Assembly: GCA_018609935.1 (NCBI GenBank)
Contig: JAHENH010000061.1
Location: 1-15,202, forward strand
DNA: 15,202 nt
From: Halobacteriales archaeon
GTDB taxonomy: Archaea > Halobacteriota > Halobacteria > Halorutilales > JAHENH01
Direction of reading: 5' to 3'
The translations under genes and the position numbers were made by a program. Positions 1-8,067 of the stretch are shown in pieces (positions within the stretch are counted from its first letter, which is position 1; each line of letters starts with the position of its first letter). The notes under the pieces were generated by a model, which did no database searches, was not told where the DNA came from, and saw nothing but the letters and a program-made list of their open reading frames with translations.

Positions 1-707
1 GTTTCAGGGTCTTTGAACATTCCATCAGAAGATACCTCGATACCTCCATCACCACTGGCATTAGCTTTAATAAGCTGAGAAGCTGCACTGGCTTCAGTGT
101 ACATTAATTTAGTACCATCCCCTTGCATCTTCAATAAAGAAGTTATATCCACATTTCCGCTTCCTTTTGCTGCTAATTTCAGCCCTACATTGCTATCATC
201 ACCCACAGCGGATAATTGAGGTGTATTTGAAGTCTGAGCATTTTCTATAAGGACATGATTAACGGCAACATCAGGAGCCAATCCTGTTTCCAACATTTCA
301 TTCCCGTTCTTATCTTGAAATATAAAACCATCATGTATCTTAAGATCTAATGTAGAAGAGGATAGATCGAATAAGGATGAACTCACGTGTGCCACTTCCG
401 ATCCTCCTATCGCAACACCCAGATCATCCGCTCCTTTTCTGAAAAGACCTACATCTTCATCCGAATCGAATGTAAGTGAAGGGTCTGAAGCAGAACCATC
501 CTGTAATTTAAGGTCATGGGATACCAATATATCATTACCAGATGTAGCTTCTTTTAATTCGTCTGCCAATAATACTCCATCTGAACCTTCTATCTCTTGG
601 ACAGCATCCACAAGGTCATTGAATTGAGCTGAATAGACCAGATAAATACCATCATTACTTAGTCTAGGTCCATGATTAGAGGCAGTTACTTTCTTTGCTA
701 TAGCCAT
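1..707 (-). CDS. Phage fibre/appendage protein, N-terminal part (runs off left edge)
   Basis: An open frame starts at an ATG at 707-705 (MAIAKKVTASNHGP...) and stays open for 235 codons to the window edge, so the C-terminus is missing. It begins 3 nt after the connector stop codon, which implies co-translation. The sequence is rich in Gly, Ser, Asp and Ala and has two segments typical of phage fibre shafts: around residues 88-103 (GLFRKGADDLGVAIGG followed by SEVAHVSSS), and around 160-180 (PQLSAVGDDSNVGLKLAAKG followed by SGNVDI). These resemble the 'dtGifrpgadtl..atgGser' and 'a.gsdtnvdL.l.pKGtG.v' repeats of tail and head fibres. The likely role is a virion appendage or the carrier part of an adhesin. 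Whether it belongs to the head or the tail cannot be told from this fragment. Confidence 0.75.
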   Translation of the reverse strand, partial: MAIAKKVTASNHGPRLSNDGIYLVYSAQFNDLVDAVQEIEGSDGVLLADELKEATSGNDILVSHDLKLQDGSASDPSLTFDSDEDVGLFRKGADDLGVAIGGSEVAHVSSSLFDLSSSTLDLKIHDGFIFQDKNGNEMLETGLAPDVAVNHVLIENAQTSNTPQLSAVGDDSNVGLKLAAKGSGNVDITSLLKMQGDGTKLMYTEASAASQLIKANASGDGGIEVSSDGMFKDPE

Positions 708-710
708 AAT

Positions 711-1463
711 TTATTCATTTTCTTGGTTAAGTTTCATAGCTGTTACTAGCCTATCATCTTGTATAGTTTCAAGAGCTATCTCAACAGCCATATCTATTAT
801 TTCTCTGTGAACTTCATTATTGAGCTCACTGTCTTTTTGTGCCGTTTGTCCTTCAATGGTCCCCAAAGATGATATATCACCTACTATAACGGGAGACGGC
901 TTCTTTAAGTATCTTATTCTATACTCCTCGACATTATAAGAACCATCAGTTATCAGCTCTTGTCTCCTGCTCAGATCTGATCTACTTACACCTACTCTCC
1001 ACACTTTAGTAGAGGGCTTCTTAAAAGGATTATTCATGTTAGCTGATATATAATCATGACTGACGGGCTTCACTGACTTTACTTTCTTGTTATCATCACA
1101 ATCTAACTCGTCGGTCAAAGCTTCCTCTTTTATCATGAACATGACATCACCGGGTATATCGAACATCACTCCTCCTTCTATTACATCTCCTTGATCACTG
1201 GATTTAGAAGTAACAAGAGAGCTCGATCCGGGACCTGATGTAGGTCCCTTTACAAGCTGTTCAAGATCTTTAGACCTTTTCTCTGTTTCTTCAAATCCTT
1301 CTCCTAATTTATTAGAGATCGGATTATAATAACTCTTCACTAACCTTTCCTGAGCTTTAGATAAGAATAAGGACACTTCCCTCTCATTAAAACCGGGAGC
1401 ATCATTATTGGTTATCTTATCCAATAACACTTCAAAGTGATATTTCATCTCAGGTGCTGTCAT
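711..1463 (-). CDS. Head-tail connector/ring protein of crAss-like type
   Basis: This 250-aa protein is encoded downstream of the capsid genes. Its ATG overlaps the TAA of the preceding gene by one base (TAATG), so translational coupling is likely. The N-terminus is helical (residues about 5-45, including PGFNEREVSLFLSKAQERLV), a pattern I know from the connector or ring protein next to the major capsid gene in crAss-like phages. A low-complexity linker around residues 73-92 is rich in Ser, Gly and Lys. The middle contains VWRVGVSRSDLSRRQELI, followed by EEYRIRYLKKPSPVIV, a beta-strand-rich stretch. The C-terminus is helical (NNEVHREIIDMAVEIALE). The inferred role is an adaptor ring under the portal. 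Confidence in the position and family is moderate; the exact ring identity is not assignable from sequence alone. Confidence 0.7.
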   Translation of the reverse strand: MTAPEMKYHFEVLLDKITNNDAPGFNEREVSLFLSKAQERLVKSYYNPISNKLGEGFEETEKRSKDLEQLVKGPTSGPGSSSLVTSKSSDQGDVIEGGVMFDIPGDVMFMIKEEALTDELDCDDNKKVKSVKPVSHDYISANMNNPFKKPSTKVWRVGVSRSDLSRRQELITDGSYNVEEYRIRYLKKPSPVIVGDISSLGTIEGQTAQKDSELNNEVHREIIDMAVEIALETIQDDRLVTAMKLNQENE

Positions 1464-2344
1464 TATTCAGCTACATCAACTCTACCTTTTATCTTCATAT
1501 ATATATCTTGATTCTCTTTGTCCTTAAAGAAGTCCACACAGTCTTTAAGGCTGTCAGCTATCTTATCACCTCCGGGAAGATAAAACTTATTATTTTCTTT
1601 CTCCAAAGCTCCACAAGCAATAGCTTTATCAATGAGAACCTTCAATTCCAGATCATTATCCTTTACAACATCCAAGAAACCATCTATATCTTCGTGAATG
1701 ATGTTATCTATTTCACTGATAAGAAATTCTTTCTTGGAGTTATCCGATACTCTCTTCTTATTCTTTCTCTTCGTCCTACCATAAACTCTCAGAGTATCCA
1801 ACATCTTCTCTCTATTATCCTTTATGGATCCAAAAGCCATATAAGCTTCTTGCATCTTATCCGACTTTTTAGCTTTCTTTTCTTCTAGTTTTTCCTCATC
1901 CACAATAGCATACTTATAAGTACCTTTTTTCAGTTTATCTTCTTCACTCGGAGCTATACTATCCTTGTTAGCTAGCAATACCTTGTATTGAAGGTATTGA
2001 TAAGGATCGGATAAATTCAACTCATCCGTTGTCTTATCCAGCTTTACCGTGAAGCTATCCCAAAAATTATTATTGGTCTTATAAATATTCAGATCTCCGG
2101 GATCCATATCCAGTCCATTAGGACTTTCTAAGAATTCCTTTTCTTCATCTGTTAGAACTTCTACATATTTACCCGTCTTACTGTCTTTAGGTAATCTGTA
2201 TTTTCTAACAGCACCCGTCAATAAGAAATGAGCATCATGACCGGGTTCTACCCATTGTCCTTCCCTCTTTATAGGAACTACCTTTACCTTCTTATTAGGC
2301 AAAGAGAAAGATGATCTTGTTTTTGTTTCTTCTTTAGTTTCCAT
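1463..2344 (-). CDS. Conserved crAss-like structural-block protein, function unknown (293 aa)
   Basis: The gene begins 20 nt after the major capsid stop with one of the few clear Shine-Dalgarno sites here (AAAAAGGAGATAA before ATG). The N-terminus is basic (residues 1-30). Then come HDAHFLLTGAVRKYRLP (36-52), LTDEEKEFLESPNGLDMDPG (64-83) and SDPYQYLQYKVLLANKDSIA (112-131), which together match my recollection of a protein family conserved beside the capsid gene of crAss-like phages. A Lys-rich linker (about 153-205) leads to a compact helical C-terminal domain (about 206-293) with a helix-turn-strand look (LKVLIDKAIACGALEKENNK). No enzymatic motif is visible. Position suggests a head or head-neck component, but a DNA-binding role for the C-terminal domain is also possible. 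Confidence 0.7.
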   Translation of the reverse strand: METKEETKTRSSFSLPNKKVKVVPIKREGQWVEPGHDAHFLLTGAVRKYRLPKDSKTGKYVEVLTDEEKEFLESPNGLDMDPGDLNIYKTNNNFWDSFTVKLDKTTDELNLSDPYQYLQYKVLLANKDSIAPSEEDKLKKGTYKYAIVDEEKLEEKKAKKSDKMQEAYMAFGSIKDNREKMLDTLRVYGRTKRKNKKRVSDNSKKEFLISEIDNIIHEDIDGFLDVVKDNDLELKVLIDKAIACGALEKENNKFYLPGGDKIADSLKDCVDFFKDKENQDIYMKIKGRVDVAE

Positions 2345-2364
2345 TTATCTCCTTTTTATTGTTA

Positions 2365-3864
2365 TTAGCTAAGTATATTAGGTATTAGCTGTGCCGTTCT
2401 CGTAGGATCATGTACTATAGTTCCGCACATAGTAGCTCTATGCTGTGTATATCCATCCGTAGAAGTGGACATAACATTAGAACCTCCGTGAAGTTCCATA
2501 GGATTCCTAAGACCGGGTTCATAACCCATAATATACTCTTGTCCTTTCTGATACACCTTCTGAATGTTAGGCTCACCATCAGATGTTCCTACATCCAAAA
2601 TATCATATCTCCTGGATTCAGCCAATCCACCATCGGGATGATAGATCTTATTCCTTTCTCTATCATCATAGAGGTTATCCACAGCTACATTGACCTTGAT
2701 CCCTTGAGGACCTAAGTATTCAACGAACTGACCTCCATAAGAAAGAGGATTGAGAACTCCGGGATTATACTGACCTGAAGCATATTGTTTACTCGCCTTG
2801 TTCATTCTATCTTGATTGAATAAAGGCTGGAATAATTGAGACTTGTTCTCGATAGCCAAGTGGAACTGAATAGCTCCTCGCTCACCTGTTCTGAGAACGA
2901 ATTCTCTATCGTCTTGCTTCAATTTACCTTCGGACAATTCCACTAGAACATCTAAGAGATATTCTATAGAGAAGTCATTATAAAAGTCGGTATTAGAAGC
3001 CTCCATTTGCTGACGGATACCTGCTCCCATCTTAATTATATTACCCGACTTACCTGTGTTCTTATATGTACCATCACCTGCTTTATTGGTTCTGGCGAAC
3101 ATCAAGTACTTATTCTTCTCTTCCTTGAATTGTCTATCGAATTCATAGTCCTCATACTGTGTCCAAGTAGTGAATACCTCACCTGTTTTCTCATCAGGTA
3201 AAGAGAATGCTACAGGACGATCGGCTACGTTACCGGGAGTTGTATGTTGTTTTCTCAAGAATGTGAAAGCATTCCTCATCTCAAAAGGAGATACGAAAGT
3301 TATCTCACTACCTTTCTTAGATAAGGTCTGTTCTACAGGGGTAAAGTCAGCTGACCATCTCTTACGGGCAGCCAATTCTTCTACCGGAACAAAGAGAGAA
3401 GAATCTCCTGTCATAAGTTCGACAGTATAGATCCAATTAGTACCATCAGGTATAGGATCATTGACGACTTTAAGAGGATATTCCTCCAATTTTTCTCCTA
3501 CGATGACCTGCTCATCTGAAAACCATTGTTCAGGGAATACTATCTCAAATCTTGAGAAGTTTTTCCCGGGTTCATCTCCCGCAGAAACAGCGGTTCCATC
3601 AATTCTGGCTTCCACAATAGGAACATTCTTTTTACCGGATCCCATCAATTCCCAAGTGAAATCATTATCACCATCAAGATACTTGATAGGGAATCTATCC
3701 AGATAACTGTCTAGATCAAGACCGAAATTCGTCTGGTGGATCCGTTTTATAAGCTTTGTAGCCTTCTGAGGCTCTTCAGCATAGATATTACCAATGTGAT
3801 TCTTGGTCGTTAGACCTTGCCACGCTTGGGGTTCATATGCTTGTAACGGACTAATTTTAGGCAT
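2365..3864 (-). CDS. Major capsid protein, HK97-type, crAss-like
   Basis: At 499 aa this protein has the length usual for crAss-like major capsid proteins and lies directly after the scaffold-like gene and two genes from the portal. It is of mixed, globular composition without low-complexity tracts, unlike its neighbours. Segments such as IHQTNFGLDLDSYLDRFPIK near residue 42 and the Gly/Asn-rich end (YEPGLRNPMELHGGSN, then QHRATMCGTIVHDP) resemble the crAss-like family. No cleavable N-terminal delta domain is obvious, consistent with a separate scaffold protein. The start region has no Shine-Dalgarno but an A-rich leader (ACCAAAATAA, also present before the scaffold gene). Expression probably comes from P3 through the scaffold gene, as only 21 nt separate the two. 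Assignment rests on position, length and recalled similarity. Confidence 0.85.
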   Translation of the reverse strand: MPKISPLQAYEPQAWQGLTTKNHIGNIYAEEPQKATKLIKRIHQTNFGLDLDSYLDRFPIKYLDGDNDFTWELMGSGKKNVPIVEARIDGTAVSAGDEPGKNFSRFEIVFPEQWFSDEQVIVGEKLEEYPLKVVNDPIPDGTNWIYTVELMTGDSSLFVPVEELAARKRWSADFTPVEQTLSKKGSEITFVSPFEMRNAFTFLRKQHTTPGNVADRPVAFSLPDEKTGEVFTTWTQYEDYEFDRQFKEEKNKYLMFARTNKAGDGTYKNTGKSGNIIKMGAGIRQQMEASNTDFYNDFSIEYLLDVLVELSEGKLKQDDREFVLRTGERGAIQFHLAIENKSQLFQPLFNQDRMNKASKQYASGQYNPGVLNPLSYGGQFVEYLGPQGIKVNVAVDNLYDDRERNKIYHPDGGLAESRRYDILDVGTSDGEPNIQKVYQKGQEYIMGYEPGLRNPMELHGGSNVMSTSTDGYTQHRATMCGTIVHDPTRTAQLIPNILS

Positions 3865-3885
3865 AGTTCAATTTATTTTGGTTTA

Positions 3886-5109
3886 TTATATATTCAAATT
3901 CTTAGCTGCTCTCAATATATCATCAGGGGCAGCTTCTCCTTTTCCCTTTCCTTTTTTAGGTTTACCGGAGGTTTTTCTTCCTGTATTCTTACTACTGGAC
4001 AATGTTTCTTCCAGTTCTTTAGTTGCATCGGTCTTAGCTGACTTATTTACTTTAGACCAGTCTTTAAAACCATCTGTCAACTGATATATTAAGTGCAATT
4101 TAGTATCGAATGATTCGGGATCCTTCTTTCTCTCAGCCATCATAGCATTCATTGGATTCCCATTCTCATCCTTATCTACCACAGTTGTCATACTCTTAAA
4201 AGCTTTATCTTTTAATGTATTGGAAGCTTTAACTCCCGGTATGACCTCTTTGGTATTGTCTATTTTGTTCTTTATATTCTCTATCTTTTCTTTCTGTTCT
4301 TTCTCCTGTCTTTCTTTATCTTTCTTACTTTTCTCTTTTAATTCCTCTTTCTTTTTCTCCTCCGTTTCTTTAATCGTCTTTAAAGCATCCTTAGCGTCTT
4401 CTTCATTATCTCCTGTATCAAAGGATCTCTCAGCGTGTTTCTCTGCTTTATCCTCAGAAAAACCCCTTTCCAAGAATTCTCTCTTTATTATATTTTTTTG
4501 AAGATCCGTATCATTTTCCAGATCCTCATCTTTTATTCCCATGACATTTTGTTGTCTGGAAATGGATTCTTTGTATTCATCCAAAGGAACGCCTTGTTCA
4601 GCTGCTTCTATAAGATCCCTGGTAAGATCGTCCACCGAATTCTTATATTGCTCTACACTACTCTCTATCTCTTTATTGACCAATGAGGTCAGATCCTCAG
4701 CTGTCTCTATCTTATCGTTCTCCGGATCGAAATTAGGTAATACCCCCTGTTCACGGAGAGCAGAGGCATAGGACCGAAGGGACTCGGCAGAAGGAGACTC
4801 TTCGTCTTCTTCAGGGGCATTACCTGTATCTTCATCCTCCTCCTGATTTTCACCTTTGTCCTCGGTACTATTAGTATTTTCATCTGTTTCTTCTTCATCT
4901 CCCTCTTTTGTTTCTTTCTCCTCCTCTTCTTCTGTTTCATTCTCTTCTTTTTCCTCTTTTTCTCCTCCTTCTTCATCTTCTACCATAAATTCTTTTAGTT
5001 CACCCATCATATCATCATTTGATCCTGCTATGGGTTTACCTTCTACATCTATAGAGTTTATATCCTCTTCAAATGTATCCTCTGTATTTTTTTCATTTTC
5101 TTCTGCCAT
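3886..5109 (-). CDS. Putative capsid scaffolding protein with acidic N-terminus (407 aa)
   Basis: This is the first gene after promoter P3, between the small membrane protein and the capsid gene. Residues 1 to about 108 are extremely rich in Glu and Asp, with runs such as EETEEEEEKETKEGDEEE. Residues about 109-240 are predicted helical, with a segment (SLRSYASALREQGVLPNFDP) that looks folded. Residues about 240-290 form a Lys/Glu coiled coil. The C-terminus (about 370-395) is strongly basic (TGRKTSGKPKKGKGKG) and ends in a short helix. Coiled-coil character, charge segregation and location just before the capsid gene are the usual signature of a scaffold; a basic tail that docks to capsid subunits is the family norm. 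This is inference from architecture and position; no homology motif was recognised. Antisense and shifted-frame ORFs here are artefacts of the repetitive GAA codons. Confidence 0.6.
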   Translation of the reverse strand: MAEENEKNTEDTFEEDINSIDVEGKPIAGSNDDMMGELKEFMVEDEEGGEKEEKEENETEEEEEKETKEGDEEETDENTNSTEDKGENQEEDEDTGNAPEEDEESPSAESLRSYASALREQGVLPNFDPENDKIETAEDLTSLVNKEIESSVEQYKNSVDDLTRDLIEAAEQGVPLDEYKESISRQQNVMGIKDEDLENDTDLQKNIIKREFLERGFSEDKAEKHAERSFDTGDNEEDAKDALKTIKETEEKKKEELKEKSKKDKERQEKEQKEKIENIKNKIDNTKEVIPGVKASNTLKDKAFKSMTTVVDKDENGNPMNAMMAERKKDPESFDTKLHLIYQLTDGFKDWSKVNKSAKTDATKELEETLSSSKNTGRKTSGKPKKGKGKGEAAPDDILRAAKNLNI

Positions 5110-5218
5110 AATTATATTATTTTGGTCTAAGATTATCTCTGTGCAAATCTCAGGATTTTTATATGAAATTCCAAATTATCTACCAACAAATTACAAAATC
5201 AAGGGGTTCAGCTTATAG
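5110..5218 (-). promoter_or_regulatory. Late promoter P3 (before scaffold gene)
   Basis: On the minus strand a TTTG (5175-5172) is followed after exactly 20 nt by GAGATTTG (5151-5144), a 7-of-8 match to the Bacteroidota -7 box TAnnTTTG, and then a C. Exactly 28 nt upstream of the TTTG lies TAGCTATAAGCTGAACCC (5221-5204), the element shared with P1 and P2. The first three bases of that element are the TAG stop of the preceding membrane-protein gene. The expected transcript starts near 5137 and leads into the scaffold, major capsid and connector genes. Confidence 0.75.
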
Positions 5219-5479
5219 CTAAAAAGTATTCTTTACCCCATATCCTATACTCACCAAAGTAACAAGAAACGGATAAATAAAAAATATCATTATAGGAAGC
5301 AGAACATCCACATCAAAGGTAACACCTACAATAGCAGTTATCACAATTAATATCATTGATAATATCAGCTTTCCCATAATGGTCCCTAATAAATAAGATA
5401 TAGGCTTAGGCATATTCCTAAGGAACTTAGAGAACCACTTAGGTCTATACCTATACCAAGGTTTATTCTTTATTTCCAT
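5219..5479 (-). CDS. Small two-helix membrane protein between portal and scaffold
   Basis: The protein has 86 residues. The N-terminus (1-33) is basic and aromatic (KPWYRYRPKWFSKFLRNMPK), followed by two hydrophobic helices at about residues 34-53 and 58-79, and a short tail. That is a hairpin membrane topology. The ATG lies inside the last 17 nt of the portal gene, so it is translationally coupled to portal; the TAG stop forms the beginning of the conserved element of promoter P3. The size and two helices would fit a holin or an inner-membrane factor, but the location inside the head-morphogenesis block argues for a role in procapsid assembly at the membrane or in ejection. No specific family recognised. 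Confidence 0.65.
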   Translation of the reverse strand: MEIKNKPWYRYRPKWFSKFLRNMPKPISYLLGTIMGKLILSMILIVITAIVGVTFDVDVLLPIMIFFIYPFLVTLVSIGYGVKNTF

Positions 5480-7967
5480 CGTCTTGTTTTTCTTCTTTTA
5501 ATTTTTTCCTTTCTAACTCCATCTGATCCTCATGTTTCTTCTTCTCTAATTCCAATTCTTCCTCTTCTTTCTCTAATTCTTTCTGCTTTTCTTCGTGTTC
5601 TTTTTCTATCTTTTCCCTCTCATTCTCCAGCTTCTCCATATCTATACTATCCTTAATACTATTATCGTTGAGATCATTATCCATTAACTTCTCCTTCTCT
5701 TTAGCAGCTAACTTCATATTCTCTATCTTCTCTTTGGATATTCTATCCAGCTCTTTATCTTTACTCTCAAGTTCAGATTTATACTTCTCCAATTGATGTT
5801 CTCTGGCATTATTTTCCTCTTCTTTCTTCATTTTCTGCATCTCCAGTTGCTGTGCTTTCTGTGCCTGCTCTTGTTCCTCTTTATCCTTTTCCCTTTCAGA
5901 TCTCTCCACTTTTCTCTTGATAGTGGATATGGATTCTGTACTGTATATATCCATTAATTGAGCGAAATTCAATTTATCATTCTGAAGAGCTGCATGAGCT
6001 AATTGCTTGAGCTGTTCAAAGAGTTCAGTATCGCTACCGGAATCGGAAATATCTATTCCGAAATCCACTTCGTTGAACTGTTCTCCATCTATCTCACTTA
6101 TCATCTGTGATAGATCATCAGTGACATACTGGAGCCTCTTCTTTCTATCCTTATAAGCTGTCTTGGCTGTCTCCAATAAAGCTCTTAAACACCTTACTTT
6201 CGTATTATCATGTATCTTGAACCATTTCTCCGTGATATGGTTAGACTGGACCACGGATCTCTCTACATTACCCACTAATTCCCTGGACTGTATTTGACCT
6301 TGTCTTTGCTCACTGACACCTGATATTATTCCCATCTGTTTCTCTATGAATTCCAAAAGAGCAATATGCTGCTGAATATAATTACCTGCCTCCATATCTA
6401 AGGTCTTTCCCGTAGTATTAAAGTTACCGGCTAATTTACCCGTAGCAGCTCCCTTATTACCTTCTTTAAAAGAATCCACTACAGCTATACCCATGGTAGT
6501 GGCATAATGCATCCATTTATCTATATCCCAATTATCAGGAACCTTAGATGTATCTAATTCCAATATTTTACCCCAGTTCTTGGAGAGTCCTAATTCAGTT
6601 CTGTACATTATAGCATTATACAAATACTGATAAGGCTTCATTCTATCCATTAAAGATTTAGCCTTTGAATCATTGATATTATAAGCTGTACCTATATATC
6701 CGGGTTTAGCCTCAGAGAGATTATCCTTTGTCCTGAATTGAATAGGTCTGGGTTTCATCTTAACATATATACCTTCTATAGAATCCTCTAAAGAACTCGC
6801 ACCTATTCTAGTACCTTCCCAGAATTCACTTATCCATATATATTCTATCTCTTCCCCTTCGGATTCCACAGGCTCATAATCCTCATGAACGAGGTCCATC
6901 TGTTCTTCTCCATCCTCATCTCTATAGGTCAATTTACCCACTCTCCTATAAGATCTCCAAACAACCCTTATAACCCTAATATTACCTTCATCATCATATA
7001 CACCCCCGAAACCTGAAGATCCATAATATCCTTGAGAATTCGTATCATTAACATTGACATCTCTTCCACTATTACCTCCTACATAATAACCATCTAAAGT
7101 AAAAGAGGGCTCTTTTCCCGAGACATCTATGAGACCATCACCGGAGGCATTTCCTTGAGACATCATATCCTCTATCTCATCTATCTGTTTAGGTGTAAGA
7201 TAGTCATAAAATTCATCTATTATAGAACCGGGAGAGTAGTAACCATCTTCTACTATTATATCAGAGTCTTCTATATAAGGGGATTCTCCTCCTCTGACGG
7301 TATGTATATTAAGAGGATTGCACTTTTTCAATACAGGTTCACCTGCGACTATATCCGCTCTATATATCTCTTCGCCCGCCAATAAAGCATCAAAGAATCC
7401 TCTAGAGAATTCATACTGTATATCATCTTTTCTTATTCTGTAATTAAGTAAATGTTGAGCTCTCCTCTCTCTTATATCTTGGAATTCATAATCCAGGAAT
7501 CTCTTCTTATCCTTTAACTTTTCCTTGGTCTTGTTGGGATCATTCTGATCGGTTGTTACCTCTTCTTTTATAAGATCGGTGAGTTGTTTTTTCTTCTCTT
7601 TTTCTTTAGAGGATATAGCATCATCATTGATAACAGTGGCTCTGAAATCGAATTTTCTTTTCATCTCCTCTCCCACTAGAAGATCTATCTTAGGGTTGGC
7701 TATAGGGTAGTTCTGCATCTTAGCAGGAGGATCTCCTCCCCCTTTAATACCGAAAGGATTACACACCTTCTCCACGTCGGACTGGTCCAATATATCATTA
7801 GCAAGATTATAATTAATTACCTTATTATAATAATCTTGCCTGATATTATCATCCCGCCATAGAGCCATATCTTCTGCAGCGTCTATACATTTCTTAGCCC
7901 AATTATCCGTCTTTTTGGAATCTTTTACTTTCTGTTTAGGAAATTGGCTGGATCTATAATGTGACAT
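5463..7967 (-). CDS. Portal protein, crAss-like
   Basis: The protein has 834 aa, in line with the large portals of crAss-like phages. The N-terminal region contains WAKKCIDAAEDMALWRDDNI (23-42) and NYPIANPKIDLLVGEEMKRK (86-105), which I recognise as the family signature. The central part is a mixed alpha/beta body (about 110-680), including RMKPYQYLYNAIMYRTELGL and SGVSEQRQGQIQSRELVGNV. From about residue 683 to the end the sequence is almost wholly Lys, Glu, Gln and Met in heptad-like order, a coiled coil of about 150 residues. It probably forms the twelve-subunit DNA channel at one capsid vertex and binds TerL during packaging. There is no Shine-Dalgarno; the ATG lies about 16-19 nt downstream of the expected start site of promoter P2, so portal has its own promoter rather than depending on TerL. 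Confidence 0.88.
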   Translation of the reverse strand: MSHYRSSQFPKQKVKDSKKTDNWAKKCIDAAEDMALWRDDNIRQDYYNKVINYNLANDILDQSDVEKVCNPFGIKGGGDPPAKMQNYPIANPKIDLLVGEEMKRKFDFRATVINDDAISSKEKEKKKQLTDLIKEEVTTDQNDPNKTKEKLKDKKRFLDYEFQDIRERRAQHLLNYRIRKDDIQYEFSRGFFDALLAGEEIYRADIVAGEPVLKKCNPLNIHTVRGGESPYIEDSDIIVEDGYYSPGSIIDEFYDYLTPKQIDEIEDMMSQGNASGDGLIDVSGKEPSFTLDGYYVGGNSGRDVNVNDTNSQGYYGSSGFGGVYDDEGNIRVIRVVWRSYRRVGKLTYRDEDGEEQMDLVHEDYEPVESEGEEIEYIWISEFWEGTRIGASSLEDSIEGIYVKMKPRPIQFRTKDNLSEAKPGYIGTAYNINDSKAKSLMDRMKPYQYLYNAIMYRTELGLSKNWGKILELDTSKVPDNWDIDKWMHYATTMGIAVVDSFKEGNKGAATGKLAGNFNTTGKTLDMEAGNYIQQHIALLEFIEKQMGIISGVSEQRQGQIQSRELVGNVERSVVQSNHITEKWFKIHDNTKVRCLRALLETAKTAYKDRKKRLQYVTDDLSQMISEIDGEQFNEVDFGIDISDSGSDTELFEQLKQLAHAALQNDKLNFAQLMDIYSTESISTIKRKVERSEREKDKEEQEQAQKAQQLEMQKMKKEEENNAREHQLEKYKSELESKDKELDRISKEKIENMKLAAKEKEKLMDNDLNDNSIKDSIDMEKLENEREKIEKEHEEKQKELEKEEEELELEKKKHEDQMELERKKLKEEKQDDGNKE

Positions 7968-7987
7968 TTAGATGTATTTTATAAGTT

Positions 7988-8067
7988 CGCAAATATAATA
8001 AAGATATATTCAATAAGCAAACAATATTCCAATTTATTCATAAATTCGTGGGTTCGCCTAATAGCTA
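7988..8067 (-). promoter_or_regulatory. Late promoter P2 (before portal gene)
   Basis: On the minus strand TTTG (8021-8018), a 20-nt spacer and TATATTTG (7997-7990, perfect TAnnTTTG, followed by C) form a full Bacteroidota-type promoter. Exactly 28 nt upstream of the TTTG is TAGCTATTAGGCGAACCC (8067-8050), related to the element at P1 and P3. It starts with the TAG stop codon of TerL. The 97-nt gap between TerL and portal is thus fully accounted for by this promoter; I see no terminator hairpin with a T-tract in it. Confidence 0.85.

Noticed and set aside
1454..1888. 144-codon plus-strand frame, hydrophobic
   Set aside because: Antisense of the Lys/Glu-rich part of the 293-aa protein gene; hydrophobicity is the expected complement of Lys and Glu codons.
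4707..4976. 89-codon minus-strand Lys/Arg-rich frame
   Set aside because: Shifted reading of the Glu-rich codons of the scaffold gene; no start signal and a low-complexity product.
4856..5218. 120-codon plus-strand frame, Ser/Phe-rich
   Set aside because: It is the antisense of the GAA/GAG-rich acidic start of the scaffold gene; the composition follows from that repeat and it covers promoter P3.
8065..8067. TAG stop-codon recoding, as seen in some crAss-like phages
   Set aside because: TAG ends TerL, the 86-aa membrane protein, the HTH and the zinc-ribbon genes at sensible places, and no frame continues usefully beyond them.
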